From positions 1 through 60,252 of IMG/VR virus record IMGVR_UViG_3300021599_001627: DNA of 60,252 nt. One strand, written 5' to 3'. The position numbers were made by a program, and so were the translations under genes. The notes beneath the pieces are model-generated. The model had not been told where the DNA came from and did not search any database. It saw nothing but the letters and a program-made list of their open reading frames with translations. Below, in pieces: positions 14,917 to 21,901 of the stretch (positions are counted from its first letter, which is position 1; each line of letters opens with the position of its first letter). Origin of the DNA: a virus.

Positions 14917-15324
14917 TTAAGAATCGCCAGGCCCGTGGATGCTGTAGCGACCGGCCTCGGGGGCGTCGGCGGGGACGCCTGGGTTCTCGCCGATGGCGGC
15001 GAGGAGGTGGTTCTGGTACTGGTCCATGCGGGTGAAATGAGCGACGGCGTGGATCCAGTCCGTGTCGAGCTCGTCTTCGGTTTCGATGCGGTTGTACACC
15101 GCTTCGAGCGCTGCTGAGCTCAGGGACTGCCAGGTGTTGACGAGAGTCGACAGCATCTGGGCGAAGGCCGTGTCGGTCAGTTCCCCTTTCAGGAGCTCGG
15201 CGTGGACCAGGCGCACGAGGCGTTGGTCGCGGGCGCTGAGCTCGTCGTACTCGTCGTGGAGAATCGTCAGGGTCGATTCGCTCGACCCCTCGATCAGGGC
15301 TTGCGGGGTGTCAGGGATGGCCAT
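14917..15324 (-). CDS. Hypothetical helical protein (135 aa)
   Basis: An all-helical, acidic protein beginning MAIPDTPQALIEGSSESTLT and containing EYDELSARDQRLVRLVHAEL, then WQSLSSAALEAVYNRIETED. It ends with a Pro/Gly-rich tail. It is the first gene downstream of the orphan plus-strand terminator. Function unknown. Confidence 0.62.
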   Translation of the reverse strand: MAIPDTPQALIEGSSESTLTILHDEYDELSARDQRLVRLVHAELLKGELTDTAFAQMLSTLVNTWQSLSSAALEAVYNRIETEDELDTDWIHAVAHFTRMDQYQNHLLAAIGENPGVPADAPEAGRYSIHGPGDS

Positions 15325-15392
15325 TTGGGCCGGGCGTGGGAAACTGGGAGGGCATGGTCGGTTGACTCACAGCGCCGGTCGTGTGGATGAGC

Positions 15393-15422
15393 GCGCCGGG
15401 CCTGAGAAACCCGGCGCTTTTT
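15393..15422 (+). terminator. Strong rho-independent terminator facing the plus strand
   Basis: A perfect 8-bp stem GCGCCGGG / CCCGGCGC with a 9-nt loop (CCTGAGAAA) is followed directly by TTTTT on the plus strand. Read on the minus strand the hairpin is followed by GCTCATCC, not a U tract, so the signal works only for plus-strand transcription. No plus-strand gene ends here; all neighbours are on minus. It may stop antisense transcription through the small-gene operon or end an unrecognised plus-strand RNA. Confidence 0.8.
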
Positions 15423-15427
15423 GTTGC

Positions 15428-15724
15428 TCACGCCTTGCGGATCCGGTACGTCGCGACCTGGGCGCCCGCGGCATCCATCTCCTGTACTGACAACAGGCCA
15501 CGGTTGAAGCGGTCTCGGTCGTCACGGTCGAGCCGGGGCAGGGTCACCTCAGACAAGCAGTCGGCATAAGCCGCCAACCAGTACGGCAGGTGGCCGTAGA
15601 CGTGGCGGTGCAGGATGTCGTCGGGACGGACGTATTCGAGACATTCGCCGTTGATACCTTTCTCTTTAAGCCACGCCAGGATTGATTCGTTCGTGAAGGT
15701 GATGATCGGAGCGGTCTCGGGCAT
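15428..15724 (-). CDS. Hypothetical protein (98 aa)
   Basis: Begins MPETAPIITFTNESILAWLK and contains GHLPYWLAAYADCLSEVTLP and DRDRFNRGLLSVQEMDAAGA. Acidic, mixed alpha/beta. It lies between the DUF932 gene and the plus-strand terminator. No family recognised. Confidence 0.62.
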   Translation of the reverse strand: MPETAPIITFTNESILAWLKEKGINGECLEYVRPDDILHRHVYGHLPYWLAAYADCLSEVTLPRLDRDDRDRFNRGLLSVQEMDAAGAQVATYRIRKA

Positions 15725-15820
15725 AGCTGAGGTTGTGTAAGTCGGATTGTCTGTTCCAGACTGCCGACGGTGGGCAGAGGGCGAGAGAGGCTGGTCTTAC
15801 GGCGATGCCCGCCAGCGGGG

Positions 15821-16906
15821 TCACACCAGTGCCAGGCAGGCTTCGCGGGCACGGTCGATCCGCTTGGCGCTGCTGCCACCCCAGAGGGCTTCGAGGCGGG
15901 CGCGGGCACGGTCGGTCTCGTCCTTGGCGCGGCCTGCGTCGTGTGTCTCGAACTGGGTGATGGCGTTGTACAGGCCGTACAGCGTGCCGGCGCAACCGGG
16001 CAGGTCTCGGATGCCCAGGCCGGTGTCACCGGCGTAGTGGCTGCGGATGACGTCGATCTCGGGGAGGTCGGCGATTGTGCGCTGGCGTGGCTTGCCGGTG
16101 TCCTTGTCCTTAATTGGAGAAGCAAGCTTGTCGGCGAAGGTGCTCTCCAGAACGCGCCGGGCGAGCTCGGTGGTGAGCTGGACGTTGGTCAGGGAGCGCA
16201 GCTCGTCGATCGACTGGCGGAAGGAGCGGCGCTCCAGGTCGATCAGGTGCGGCAGGTTCTCGGCGAACTGGGTGACTGATGCCGTGTGCTTCATTCGCAG
16301 ACCGGAGCCGTCACGGCTAGCCAACGTGGCGGCCTTGCCGGTCAGGTAGCTCAGCTGGTTGGCGCACCGCAGGCGGACGTCGCTGAAGAACACGCCGAAG
16401 GAGCTGGAGCCGTCGAAGCTGTTGAAGGCGTGGATGTAGCGGCGGACCCGGTCACCTGGGAGTACTTCGTCCTCGGCGCGGATTGAGGCTGTGGCGAAGA
16501 TCTTGCGGCCGTTGCGGATCGAGAGGACGTTTTCGATCTCGATGTCTTCGCGGAGGTAGTCGAGCAGGTTCACCAGGGCCGTGTTCTGGACCGGCGTGTA
16601 GCCCGAGCCGTGGATGCCCAGGAGCTGGTTGGTGTCGCTGCGAACAATCGAGCAGTGCTCGGGGGATTCGATCGGGCCGTCGGGGCCCATGAAGAAGGCG
16701 GGGCGCTTGTCGGCGGTCCAGTCCAGGCCGGCGATGGCGAATGCCTCACAGGCGGAGGCGTTCTCGGGCGTCATGGTGCCGACGCGGCCGATCAGTGGGT
16801 TCACGGCGTAGCCGCGGTCGCGATACCGGCCGTAAACCATCGGGCCGGAGCTGTCGGCGGAGAACGCGGTGCTGACGCGGTTGGGGCTGCTGAGAGTCAT
16901 TTGCAT
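15821..16906 (-). CDS. DUF932 phage/plasmid-like protein
   Basis: A 361-residue protein with the order of blocks of the DUF932 family (also modelled as 'phage/plasmid-like protein'): AFFMGPDGPIESPEHCSIVR near residue 70, LGIHGSGYTPVQNTALVNLL near 95, then GDRVRRYIHAFNSFDGSSSF, DVRLRCANQLSYL and a helical C-terminal third. These proteins are carried by many phages and plasmids near replication or recombination genes; the biochemical role is not established. A TTGACC-N17-TAGGCT promoter-like element lies about 100 nt upstream. Confidence 0.88.
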   Translation of the reverse strand: MQMTLSSPNRVSTAFSADSSGPMVYGRYRDRGYAVNPLIGRVGTMTPENASACEAFAIAGLDWTADKRPAFFMGPDGPIESPEHCSIVRSDTNQLLGIHGSGYTPVQNTALVNLLDYLREDIEIENVLSIRNGRKIFATASIRAEDEVLPGDRVRRYIHAFNSFDGSSSFGVFFSDVRLRCANQLSYLTGKAATLASRDGSGLRMKHTASVTQFAENLPHLIDLERRSFRQSIDELRSLTNVQLTTELARRVLESTFADKLASPIKDKDTGKPRQRTIADLPEIDVIRSHYAGDTGLGIRDLPGCAGTLYGLYNAITQFETHDAGRAKDETDRARARLEALWGGSSAKRIDRAREACLALV

Positions 16907-17001
16907 AGTCCTTGTTGAGAATCGGCGAAGCGCCGGTGTGGATGACGTGCGTTGATCCGAGACGCACCCCTCGGGAGGACGGGCTGTGCGGCCCTGGTCT
17001 G

Positions 17002-17030
17002 AGCCTAAGGGGGTTGAGGTGAATGGTCAA
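17002..17030 (-). promoter_or_regulatory. Promoter-like element TTGACC-N17-TAGGCT
   Basis: On the minus strand TTGACC (17025-17030) and TAGGCT (17002-17007) are separated by exactly 17 nt, about 95 nt upstream of the DUF932 start. The -35 is one base off consensus; the -10 keeps only the TA....T frame of TATAAT. The same TTGAC(N)-N17-TAGGNT layout precedes the RHH gene at 28283-28513, which raises confidence. Confidence 0.5.
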
Positions 17031-17042
17031 CCTATTCAGGAC
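17028..17042. promoter_or_regulatory. Operator-like motif GTCAACCTATTCAGG
   Basis: The plus-strand sequence GTCAACCTATTCAGG overlaps the -35 element of the promoter candidate at 17002-17030. The same motif with one to two changes occurs at 28541-28555, again on a -35, and at 18788-18802. At 28541 it is part of a perfect inverted repeat, so a dimeric repressor site is plausible. Confidence 0.5.
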
Positions 17043-17194
17043 AAGATTTCCCGCTCCAGGCCGCGTTCGATCAGGTAGGCGGCCAGGTTGGAGATCGAGC
17101 GGCCTTGTTCCGTCGAGACCTGTGCCAGGCGCTGGAAGACGCCGTGGGCCACGGTGACGGCGATGCGTTGGCTGCGACGTTGCATGTCAGTCAT
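17036..17194 (-). CDS. Ribbon-helix-helix (CopG-like) regulator
   Basis: The start at 17194 overlaps the upstream TGA (ATGA) and gives 52 residues. RSQRIAVTVAHGVFQRLAQV followed by STEQGRSISNLAAYLIERGL has the RHH layout: one short strand, a helix, a turn with S-I-S-N-L, and a second helix. RHH proteins bind DNA as dimers through the strand and often control their own operon; the palindromic GTCAACC motifs near 17035 and 28550 are possible targets. Confidence 0.72.
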   Translation of the reverse strand: MTDMQRRSQRIAVTVAHGVFQRLAQVSTEQGRSISNLAAYLIERGLEREILS

Positions 17195-17466
17195 GAGCAG
17201 GAGTCCATGAACTCGTAGTGGATGTAGGCCGACCAGAACGCGGCGTAGTCGGGGTCCTCGGGGAAAGGGCGCCCTTCGAGCTCCCAGTCGGACTCGTGCA
17301 TGCCGCAGGGGGAGTACCAACCGCCCTCGTCGCAGGTCCAGCCCGCGGCGGTGCGGATGGCGTCGATGCGGTCTTGTTCGGCCATGGCGGCCTCGGCTTG
17401 GCCGAGGTGGTCGTACCAGTTGGGGTGGCGTTCGAGTTGGAGCAGGTTGAAGGCGGGGTTACTCAT
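17191..17466 (-). CDS. Hypothetical protein (91 aa)
   Basis: Acidic and rich in Trp, Tyr and Cys: MSNPAFNLLQLERHPNWYDH, then AAGWTCDEGGWYSPCGMHES and EDPDYAAFWSAYIHYEFMDS. The paired Cys/His residues might hold a metal but the spacing is not a standard ribbon. Coupled on both sides by overlapping codons. Confidence 0.62.
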   Translation of the reverse strand: MSNPAFNLLQLERHPNWYDHLGQAEAAMAEQDRIDAIRTAAGWTCDEGGWYSPCGMHESDWELEGRPFPEDPDYAAFWSAYIHYEFMDSCS

Positions 17467-17738
17467 CAGTCCACAGCAAGGTGCAGCAGATGGGCCTCCA
17501 GGTATTGCTTCAAAGCGCCGAAGTGGAGGCGGGCGCGGTCGCGCTGGGTGCGGGCGGCGTTGAAGGCGTAGTCGCCCTGGACGTAGTAGTCGCGGGCGTT
17601 GAACTCGATCTCGGCGAAGGCGTCACACGCGGTGCAGAGCAGCTTGTAGGCGCTCTGGTAGTCGGCGAGGAGACGCTCGCGGCCGGTGCCGTTGAGGTGG
17701 ATAGACGGCAGCGGGAAGGAGGGGGCGGTGTAGGTCAT
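17466..17738 (-). CDS. Conserved phage protein 'HLNGTGRERLL' family
   Basis: A 90-residue protein containing SIHLNGTGRERLLADYQSAY, FAEIEFNARDYYVQGDYAFN and AARTQRDRARLHFGALKQYL. The combination HLNGTG...L...Y, then N.RDYY.QG and a closing helix with R...L..L..YL, is one I know from many phage accessory regions; its function is not established. The match along the full length makes it a confident conserved gene. Confidence 0.78.
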   Translation of the reverse strand: MTYTAPSFPLPSIHLNGTGRERLLADYQSAYKLLCTACDAFAEIEFNARDYYVQGDYAFNAARTQRDRARLHFGALKQYLEAHLLHLAVD

Positions 17739-17741
17739 AGC

Positions 17742-17948
17742 TCAGTTGTTCTGCAGATAGAAGAACCTCGAATCCGGGCCGAAGTCCTCCAGGTAATGGG
17801 GGAAGGCGGCCTCGATGCGGGCCTTGTTGCCGGGGTCGGCCTTGTACCAGGCGTTGGCGAGGGCGGCGCAGAAGCCGCCGCCGTGAAGCTCCATCGCCAG
17901 GAAGGTGCGGTGCAGGTCGCCGCGGGAGAGTTGGGTGGTGGTGCTCAT
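17742..17948 (-). CDS. Conserved small phage protein 'HGGGFCAALANAW'
   Basis: Start at 17948 (ATGA overlap); 68 residues. LAMELHGGGFCAALANAWYK followed by ADPGNKARIEAAFPHYLEDF is a motif shared by many short phage proteins: an N-terminal helix, HGGGF, then NR/NKARI..AFP....Y... It is often found next to the HLNGTG family, as here. Role unknown. Confidence 0.75.
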   Translation of the reverse strand: MSTTTQLSRGDLHRTFLAMELHGGGFCAALANAWYKADPGNKARIEAAFPHYLEDFGPDSRFFYLQNN

Positions 17949-18304
17949 GACTGGGCCTCTGTGATTGCGGTGTAGTGGGTGGGTGTGTTCTGCGCGATGC
18001 CGTGGGATTGCTCCCACTTCTGGGTGACTTGGAGCGCTTGCATGTCGCGCTCGGTCTCGGGGCTGTATGACCAGCGGCTGCGCTCTTTGAGCACGCAGCG
18101 GATGGCGCCCAGCTCTACGGACTGCAGACCTTGCTGTTGCATGTGGGTCAGCAGCCAGGCCCGCTCGGCGTCGTACAAAGCGGTCAGTTCTTGAATGCGG
18201 AGCTGCAGGGACCGGGCCTCGGCGAGGTGCTTGCCGACGTCGCCGGAGGGGGCGTAGGCGCGTTTGCGCCGGGGCGCGGTGCGCCGGATGAGTGTTGTTG
18301 TCAC
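17945..18304 (-). CDS. Coiled-coil protein of unknown role
   Basis: I prefer the GTG at 18304 (VTTTLIRRTAPRRKRA) because the frame up to 18388 would overlap the upstream gene and reads like antisense sequence. The 119-residue product has a central coiled coil (ARSLQLRIQELTALYDAERA), then GLQSVELGAIRCVLKERSRW and SYSPETERDMQALQVTQKWE. The 'LK.RS.W.YS.E.......L...QKWEQ..G.A' end resembles phage proteins predicted to bind DNA or nucleoproteins, but I cannot name the family. Confidence 0.62.
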   Translation of the reverse strand: MTTTLIRRTAPRRKRAYAPSGDVGKHLAEARSLQLRIQELTALYDAERAWLLTHMQQQGLQSVELGAIRCVLKERSRWSYSPETERDMQALQVTQKWEQSHGIAQNTPTHYTAITEAQS

Positions 18305-18339
18305 AGCAGAGAGAGGATGAGAGGAAAGAGGCGACCGAT

Positions 18340-18594
18340 TCAGAGATCGGTGCAGTAGGCGTCGGAGTAGTCCTCGCTGGGAGGGCACTCGTCGGGCTCC
18401 ACCAGGAGCTGGCGGAGGGTGTACGGCTCGCCGCGCTCGGCGTAGGCGGCGATCAGTTCGTCCGCTTCTTCAGCGGTCTGGGCCCAGTGCTCGTGCTCCC
18501 AGTCGTCGGATAGGAAGTGCCACACGGCGACGGGCTCGGGCTGGGGTGGGGCATCCGGCGGGCAGAACCGCTCGGCGTAGTGCGTGCTGGTCAT
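18340..18594 (-). CDS. Acidic small protein (84 aa)
   Basis: MTSTHYAERFCPPDAPPQPE, then VAVWHFLSDDWEHEHWAQTA and EEADELIAAYAERGEPYTLR. Strongly acidic, Trp-rich, no basic patch; such proteins in phage early operons sometimes mimic DNA or bind host proteins, but nothing here proves it. Coupled to the upstream gene by ATGA. Confidence 0.6.
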   Translation of the reverse strand: MTSTHYAERFCPPDAPPQPEPVAVWHFLSDDWEHEHWAQTAEEADELIAAYAERGEPYTLRQLLVEPDECPPSEDYSDAYCTDL

Positions 18595-18782
18595 GGGCCG
18601 GGGAACTGGGTGAGCGTTTGAGCGGCAGGCAGCGCGCTCGGGGTTGGGGCGGCGGAGCGGCCGTAATCGATCGCCATGGCGGCCAGGGCCAGGCCGAGGC
18701 CCACGCCCCAGGCGTATTCAGCGGCATGCCAGGGGCGCATGGGCGAACGGGTGCGGGTGCTTCTGCAGTGTGCGCGTTTCAT
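18591..18782 (-). CDS. Small membrane protein (63 aa)
   Basis: A basic N-terminus (MKRAHCRSTRTRSPMRPW) leads into a single hydrophobic helix (YAWGVGLGLALAAMAIDYG) and a short polar tail. Topology inside-positive suggests an N-in single-pass inner-membrane protein. An internal ATG at 18740 would remove the most basic residues. The GTCAACCAAATCAGG motif lies 6 nt upstream of the start. Confidence 0.55.
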   Translation of the reverse strand: MKRAHCRSTRTRSPMRPWHAAEYAWGVGLGLALAAMAIDYGRSAAPTPSALPAAQTLTQFPGP

Positions 18783-18807
18783 GGGAAAGAGTCAACCAAA
18801 TCAGGAA

Positions 18808-19518
18808 TCAGTTACGCAAGGCCACGCGAGAGGCGCGGGAGCCGTGGGCGTGGATCACGACGTTGGCCGTCGCGCCGTCGCACAAGGTGCAGGCAGCGCA
18901 GGTGGTTTTATGGCCGCGCTCGGTGGAGGCGGCGCAGTGGACCGTGCCGTCGGGGTCGGGGGTGTCGGCGGGGGTGACGAGGAACGTTGACCAGCCGTGG
19001 GCGGTGGCTTCAAGGTAGTCGGAGAAGCCGTGGCAGCTGGCTTGGAGAACACCGCGGGCCCAGGCGGCCAGCTCGGTGCGCCACTGCTGGGTGTAACCGG
19101 TATGAGCCGCTACGCGGCTGAGCAGAGGAAGCCAGACATCGGCAGGCGCAGCGCAGGGGTCGCCGGCGGAGCCGATCCGCAGGATGCGGTCGTCGAAGTC
19201 GGACGGCTCTGCCGGGGCGTAGCCGGCGCCGTGGTGCCAGCAGTTCCAGACGGCAAGGGGCGCCTGATACCAGCGGACGTAGCAGGTGTCGTTGAGGCGG
19301 TGGAGGCAGTCACCGCAGACGGAGTAGCCGTCCTCGGTGCGGAAGGCGTGGTGCGGGGGGATGTCCTGCCGCAAGATCCACGTCTGGAGCATGCCGCCGG
19401 TCTTGCCGTTGGCGGAGGACTCGGCGAAGCCGGTGGCGATGACGACGATGGGGGCGCCATCGAGCAAGGACGGACCCTCGTAGAGGACCCGCCCGTTGGT
19501 GTTGGTGGTGGTGGGCAT
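18808..19518 (-). CDS. Cys-rich conserved phage protein
   Basis: A 236-residue protein with NGKTGGMLQTWILRQDIPPH, then EDGYSVCGDCLHRLNDTCYV, RWYQAPLAVWNCW and, near the C-terminus, TERGHKTTCAACTLCDGATA. The first part (TG.M.Q.WIL..D..P..A...G.D.SVCG.C.HR....CYV....AP..V) and the closing CaaC..C.G cluster define a conserved phage family that I believe corresponds to a domain of unknown function (DUF7227-like; name from memory). Two Cys clusters suggest metal or Fe-S binding. Only 3 nt separate it from the upstream gene. Confidence 0.78.
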   Translation of the reverse strand: MPTTTNTNGRVLYEGPSLLDGAPIVVIATGFAESSANGKTGGMLQTWILRQDIPPHHAFRTEDGYSVCGDCLHRLNDTCYVRWYQAPLAVWNCWHHGAGYAPAEPSDFDDRILRIGSAGDPCAAPADVWLPLLSRVAAHTGYTQQWRTELAAWARGVLQASCHGFSDYLEATAHGWSTFLVTPADTPDPDGTVHCAASTERGHKTTCAACTLCDGATANVVIHAHGSRASRVALRN

Positions 19519-19521
19519 GAG

Positions 19522-19911
19522 TCAGAGCTCGTAATGGAACCAGCCGTAGCCGGGGCGGAAGACGTAGAGGTGCTCGCAGCCGTAGTCGCGCCAGTGGGGT
19601 TCGATGTCGGCCTCGGTGACCGTGCTCGGGGGGTCGCCGTAGTTGCTGCCATCACCGGCGCACCAGGGGCCGGCGCCGCGTTCGTGGTGGTAGAGGGGTT
19701 GGGGGTCGCGGGTGGCGTCGGACTCCCAGATCTGGGAGGTGCGGAGCGACGACATGGATCCCGGTTTGACCAGGGCGCGGACCTTGGGCAGGGAGTTGTA
19801 ATGCTCTTTGAGGATGGGGAGCTGGTGTGACGGGTAGCCGTCCCAGTGGCAGTAGACGGCGCGCACCTTGCCGGATGGCAGGGCGTAGCCGATGGCGGAG
19901 CGGGTGGCCAT
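19522..19911 (-). CDS. Conserved phage protein 'MxTRSxIGY..GKVRAVYCHWDGYP'
   Basis: I start it at the ATG at 19911 (129 residues), where the conserved N-terminus ATRSAIGYALPSGKVRAVYC begins. The longer frame adds 41 Arg/Pro-rich residues that overlap another gene. HWDGYPSHQLPILKEHYNSL follows, and the C-terminus holds DYGCEHLYVFRPGYGWFHYE. This family is very widespread in tailed phages; its structure-level role is not known to me. Confidence 0.8.
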   Translation of the reverse strand: MATRSAIGYALPSGKVRAVYCHWDGYPSHQLPILKEHYNSLPKVRALVKPGSMSSLRTSQIWESDATRDPQPLYHHERGAGPWCAGDGSNYGDPPSTVTEADIEPHWRDYGCEHLYVFRPGYGWFHYEL

Positions 19912-19916
19912 GGCGG

Positions 19917-20120
19917 TCAGGCGCGGGGGTCGGGAGTTAGGCCGAGCGCGGCGAGGGTTGCGCCGGTCGTGGCGTATGGGTTCTGTGCAGCAAGGGGGCC
20001 GCAGAACATCCAGCTGTGGAAGGTGGGAGACCACCAGAGGTCGGAGGGGTCGACACCGACAGAGCGGAGCTGATCGGCAGTCACGGGAGGGATAGCGCGA
20101 TTGGAGAAGTGGGTTTTCAT
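19917..20120 (-). CDS. Small hypothetical protein (67 aa)
   Basis: Start at 20120, in an ATGA overlap; the long frame to 20303 is rejected. MKTHFSNRAIPPVTADQLRS, VGVDPSDLWWSPTFHSWMFC, then a Gly/Ala-rich end. Trp-rich. It sits 5 nt upstream of the TRSxIGY gene. Confidence 0.6.
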   Translation of the reverse strand: MKTHFSNRAIPPVTADQLRSVGVDPSDLWWSPTFHSWMFCGPLAAQNPYATTGATLAALGLTPDPRA

Positions 20121-20284
20121 CGGCGATGATTCAGGGCAAGGTCCTTGATCTGGTCGATGTAGTCCTGGACGACTTCGAATTCGCCCTCGGTGCAGTAGCC
20201 GTCGTAATGGAACTGGTTTGCACGGGCGAAGTACTTCAGGAGGGCGTCGAAGTCCTCCGCGTGGATGGAGAGTTCTGCGTTCAT
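20117..20284 (-). CDS. Small acidic protein (55 aa)
   Basis: The ATG at 20284 overlaps the upstream stop (ATGA). The product MNAELSIHAEDFDALLKYFA, RANQFHYDGYCTEGEFEVVQ, then DYIDQIKDLALNHRR is two helices around an aromatic/acidic loop. No family assigned. Confidence 0.6.
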   Translation of the reverse strand: MNAELSIHAEDFDALLKYFARANQFHYDGYCTEGEFEVVQDYIDQIKDLALNHRR

Positions 20285-20478
20285 GCTTTTGCCCAATAGC
20301 CATTGCATTCGTGGCCGTGCTCGGTGCGGCGGTAGCCGTTGTATTGAGAGGGGTCGCGGTAGCGCCAGGTATTCCAGTTGCGGCAGGTGTGCTGCTCGTA
20401 GGCGGCGATGACCGCTTGTGCGGGGGAAAGGGTGTAGGCGAAGGTCTCGCCGGTGTCGATCCGGTGAACGGTGGTCAT
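20281..20478 (-). CDS. Small conserved phage protein (65 aa)
   Basis: Start at 20478. MTTVHRIDTGETFAYTLSPA, QAVIAAYEQHTCRNWNTWRY, then YNGYRRTEHGHECNGYWAKA. The 'ETF.YTL.P..AV..AYEQ..R.NWNTW.Y' pattern recurs in phage small proteins of unknown function; here the closing Cys/His residues are extra. The long upstream extension of the frame is Arg/Pro-rich antisense sequence. Confidence 0.68.
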   Translation of the reverse strand: MTTVHRIDTGETFAYTLSPAQAVIAAYEQHTCRNWNTWRYRDPSQYNGYRRTEHGHECNGYWAKA

Positions 20479-20501
20479 AGCGTGTGCGGTTTCTGAATGG
20501 G

Positions 20502-20735
20502 TCAGCGGTGGCGCAAAGCGGGTGGGAGCTGGCGGTTGCGGCGCGTGAGTTCCATGCCGTAGGTCGCGGCTTGGTCGAGGTAGTAGCCCTCGCGGGAAGG
20601 GTTCCAGCCGCACATTCCGGCTGCAGCTTGCTTGCAGTCGGAGATGACGTAGCGCAGGGAGTAGGCGTCCAGGGCTTTGGCGTGAGCTTCCCAGCGGGCG
20701 AAGTCGCGCTCGGTGGCGTGGGTGGTGATCATCAC
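20502..20735 (-). CDS. Small conserved phage protein (77 aa)
   Basis: MMITTHATERDFARWEAHAK, ALDAYSLRYVISDCKQAAAG, MCGWNPSREGYYLDQAATYG then a basic tail. The 'L.Y.I.DC..AA......P...GYY.DQA.TY..EL..R' pattern is common in phage accessory genes and appears complete here. It is preceded by an ATGA overlap. Confidence 0.7.
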   Translation of the reverse strand: MMITTHATERDFARWEAHAKALDAYSLRYVISDCKQAAAGMCGWNPSREGYYLDQAATYGMELTRRNRQLPPALRHR

Positions 20736-20920
20736 TGCACCTCCACAACGCGGGCGCTGTTGCCATCGGCCACGATGGAATACCGCTCAGCCAATGCCTC
20801 AGCCTGGGCTGACGTGCAGTGTTCGGTGTAGGTGACCCACTGTTGGCTCACCGCGTGTTTGAGCTGAACCTCCCAATGGGGGCCAATCAGTGATCCGGGG
20901 GGATACCAGTTGCGTTTCAT
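20732..20920 (-). CDS. Small hypothetical protein, first gene after the ncRNA terminator
   Basis: I start it at the ATG at 20920 (MKRNWYPPGSLIGPHWEVQL; 62 residues) because the frame upstream is unlike coding sequence. The remainder (VTYTEHCTSAQAEALAERYS...VVEVQ) looks like a strand-helix-strand unit. It is the 5'-most member of the chain of coupled small genes reaching down to 8732, and lies about 50 nt downstream of the terminator at 20967-20997. It may therefore be transcribed by read-through or from a promoter I cannot see. Confidence 0.6.
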   Translation of the reverse strand: MKRNWYPPGSLIGPHWEVQLKHAVSQQWVTYTEHCTSAQAEALAERYSIVADGNSARVVEVQ

Positions 20921-20966
20921 GCTGAAACTCACAGCTAGAGGGATGGAGATGCAAAGCACCTCAGCC

Positions 20967-20997
20967 AAAAGACCCCCGGACGCAGCGCGCCAGGGGG
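20967..20997 (-). terminator. Rho-independent terminator of the ~1-kb RNA
   Basis: On the minus strand CCCCCTGGCGC and GCGTCCGGGGG (20973-20997) form a GC-rich stem with a T/C mismatch and a G-T pair around a 3-nt loop, followed by TCTTTT. It lies where the hairpin-rich non-coding region ends and just before the first small gene, as expected for the 3' end of a separate transcript. Confidence 0.75.
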
Positions 20998-21345
20998 AAC
21001 TTCTGGGGGAGATGGTTTGTGCGTGTTAGGCAGAGCCGAATGCCCATTGCCACGGTCAACACGCGGTGACCGTATGTGCAGAGCCGGGGTAAGCCGGGTT
21101 GCGTATTCCCATAGGTACAGCAAGACAGTCGCGCCCCTGTTCGCCGGGGTTGCGCTGTCAGCTTCACTGCCTGCCCACTAGACAGCTACTAGCTTCGAAG
21201 GGCTCAGAGCCCGCGCCTGCTAGTGCTCACCTAGGCCCGATGGCTCGGGCGTGGGCTCGGCATCATGCCGCTGCACCTATTCCCCCATACCATCCGGGTC
21301 GGTTAGGGCTGAACACCTATCCCTAGGTGCCCTCCTCTGAGAGGC

Positions 21346-21714
21346 CCGCACAAGGCGGGTCAGCTTGTCCCTCCGGCGAAGCCAGGATTCAGACGATACG
21401 TAGGCCAGACCGCAGGCAAATCGCCGCCCCTGGTACAGACCCCGGCCCTTACGGGCTCATTGTCCGATACGTCTTCCCTCCAAGCTGGGCAGGCTCACCC
21501 GATCACGGGCTCGACACTGCGCTCGGCACGGTTGTTGTTGGTAGGGCGGAGCACAGCTCCGCAACGAGTCATCACATAGGCAGTTCATGAATAGGACGCG
21601 CCGCCGGAGCGGCTGGCCCGACCCTTCCGGATCGGTGCACCTAACCTAGCACCACAGCTGCGCGATCCGTCAAGCGGACCGGCGGCAGAATCACGAAACC
21701 CGCACAAGGTGGGA
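21346..21714 (-). repeat. Repeated hairpin CCCRC-CTTGT-GCGGG inside the ncRNA
   Basis: The plus-strand motif CCCGCACAAGGCGGG near 21346-21360 recurs as CCCGCACAAGGTGGG near 21699-21713. Both form a 5-bp stem with the identical loop CTTGT on the minus strand; the single difference (C to T) is compatible with pairing (G-C to A... read as C-G/C-A on the partner strand, weakening one end). Two identical loops at distant positions in one RNA suggest a repeated tertiary-contact or protein-binding module. Confidence 0.5.
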
Positions 21715-21901
21715 AGCGTGATCGGCGCATGGGCGCAGCAAAGCTGCGGGACCCCATGGGCCTGGTGTTCGGTTGTCTAGGTGCGGTAGGGTGACAGCCC
21801 GGACGCCTTCCGCGACGGCATCGCCGTCCGGGTCGTTTCCGGTTGTCGTTGCCAACCTAGCACGGCCACCGGGCGGGGCAAGCATCAGGCGGCTGTGTCT
21901 A

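Larger units (their letters stand above)
20967..21900 (-). ncRNA. Candidate large structured non-coding RNA (GOLLD/ROOL-like class?)
   Basis: No credible protein gene occupies this stretch; the short frames on both strands are unlike any neighbour. On the minus strand I can fold many stable hairpins, several closed by GNRA loops: CCGATCC-GGAA-GGGTCGG (near 21627), GCCC-GTAA-GGGC (near 21452) and CACCTA-GGGA-TAGGTG (near 21320). Others are GCGGAGC-TGT-GCTCCGC (near 21552), a nested ATCACG...CGTGAT helix around CCCAC-CTTGT-GCGGG (21690-21722), and a related CCCGC-CTTGT-GCGGG (near 21352). The tetraloops are GNRA only when read on minus, which fixes the strand. The region ends in the terminator at 20967-20997. 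Size (about 0.9-1 kb), phage location and small-gene context fit the GOLLD/ROOL group of large phage RNAs, but I cannot confirm a family. Confidence 0.6.

Noticed and set aside
20967-21900. tmRNA, RNase P RNA or 6S RNA as identity of the non-coding region
   Set aside because: No tRNA-like domain with a T arm and 3' acceptor strand, no RNase P core strings and no simple long 6S-type duplex could be found by eye on either strand.
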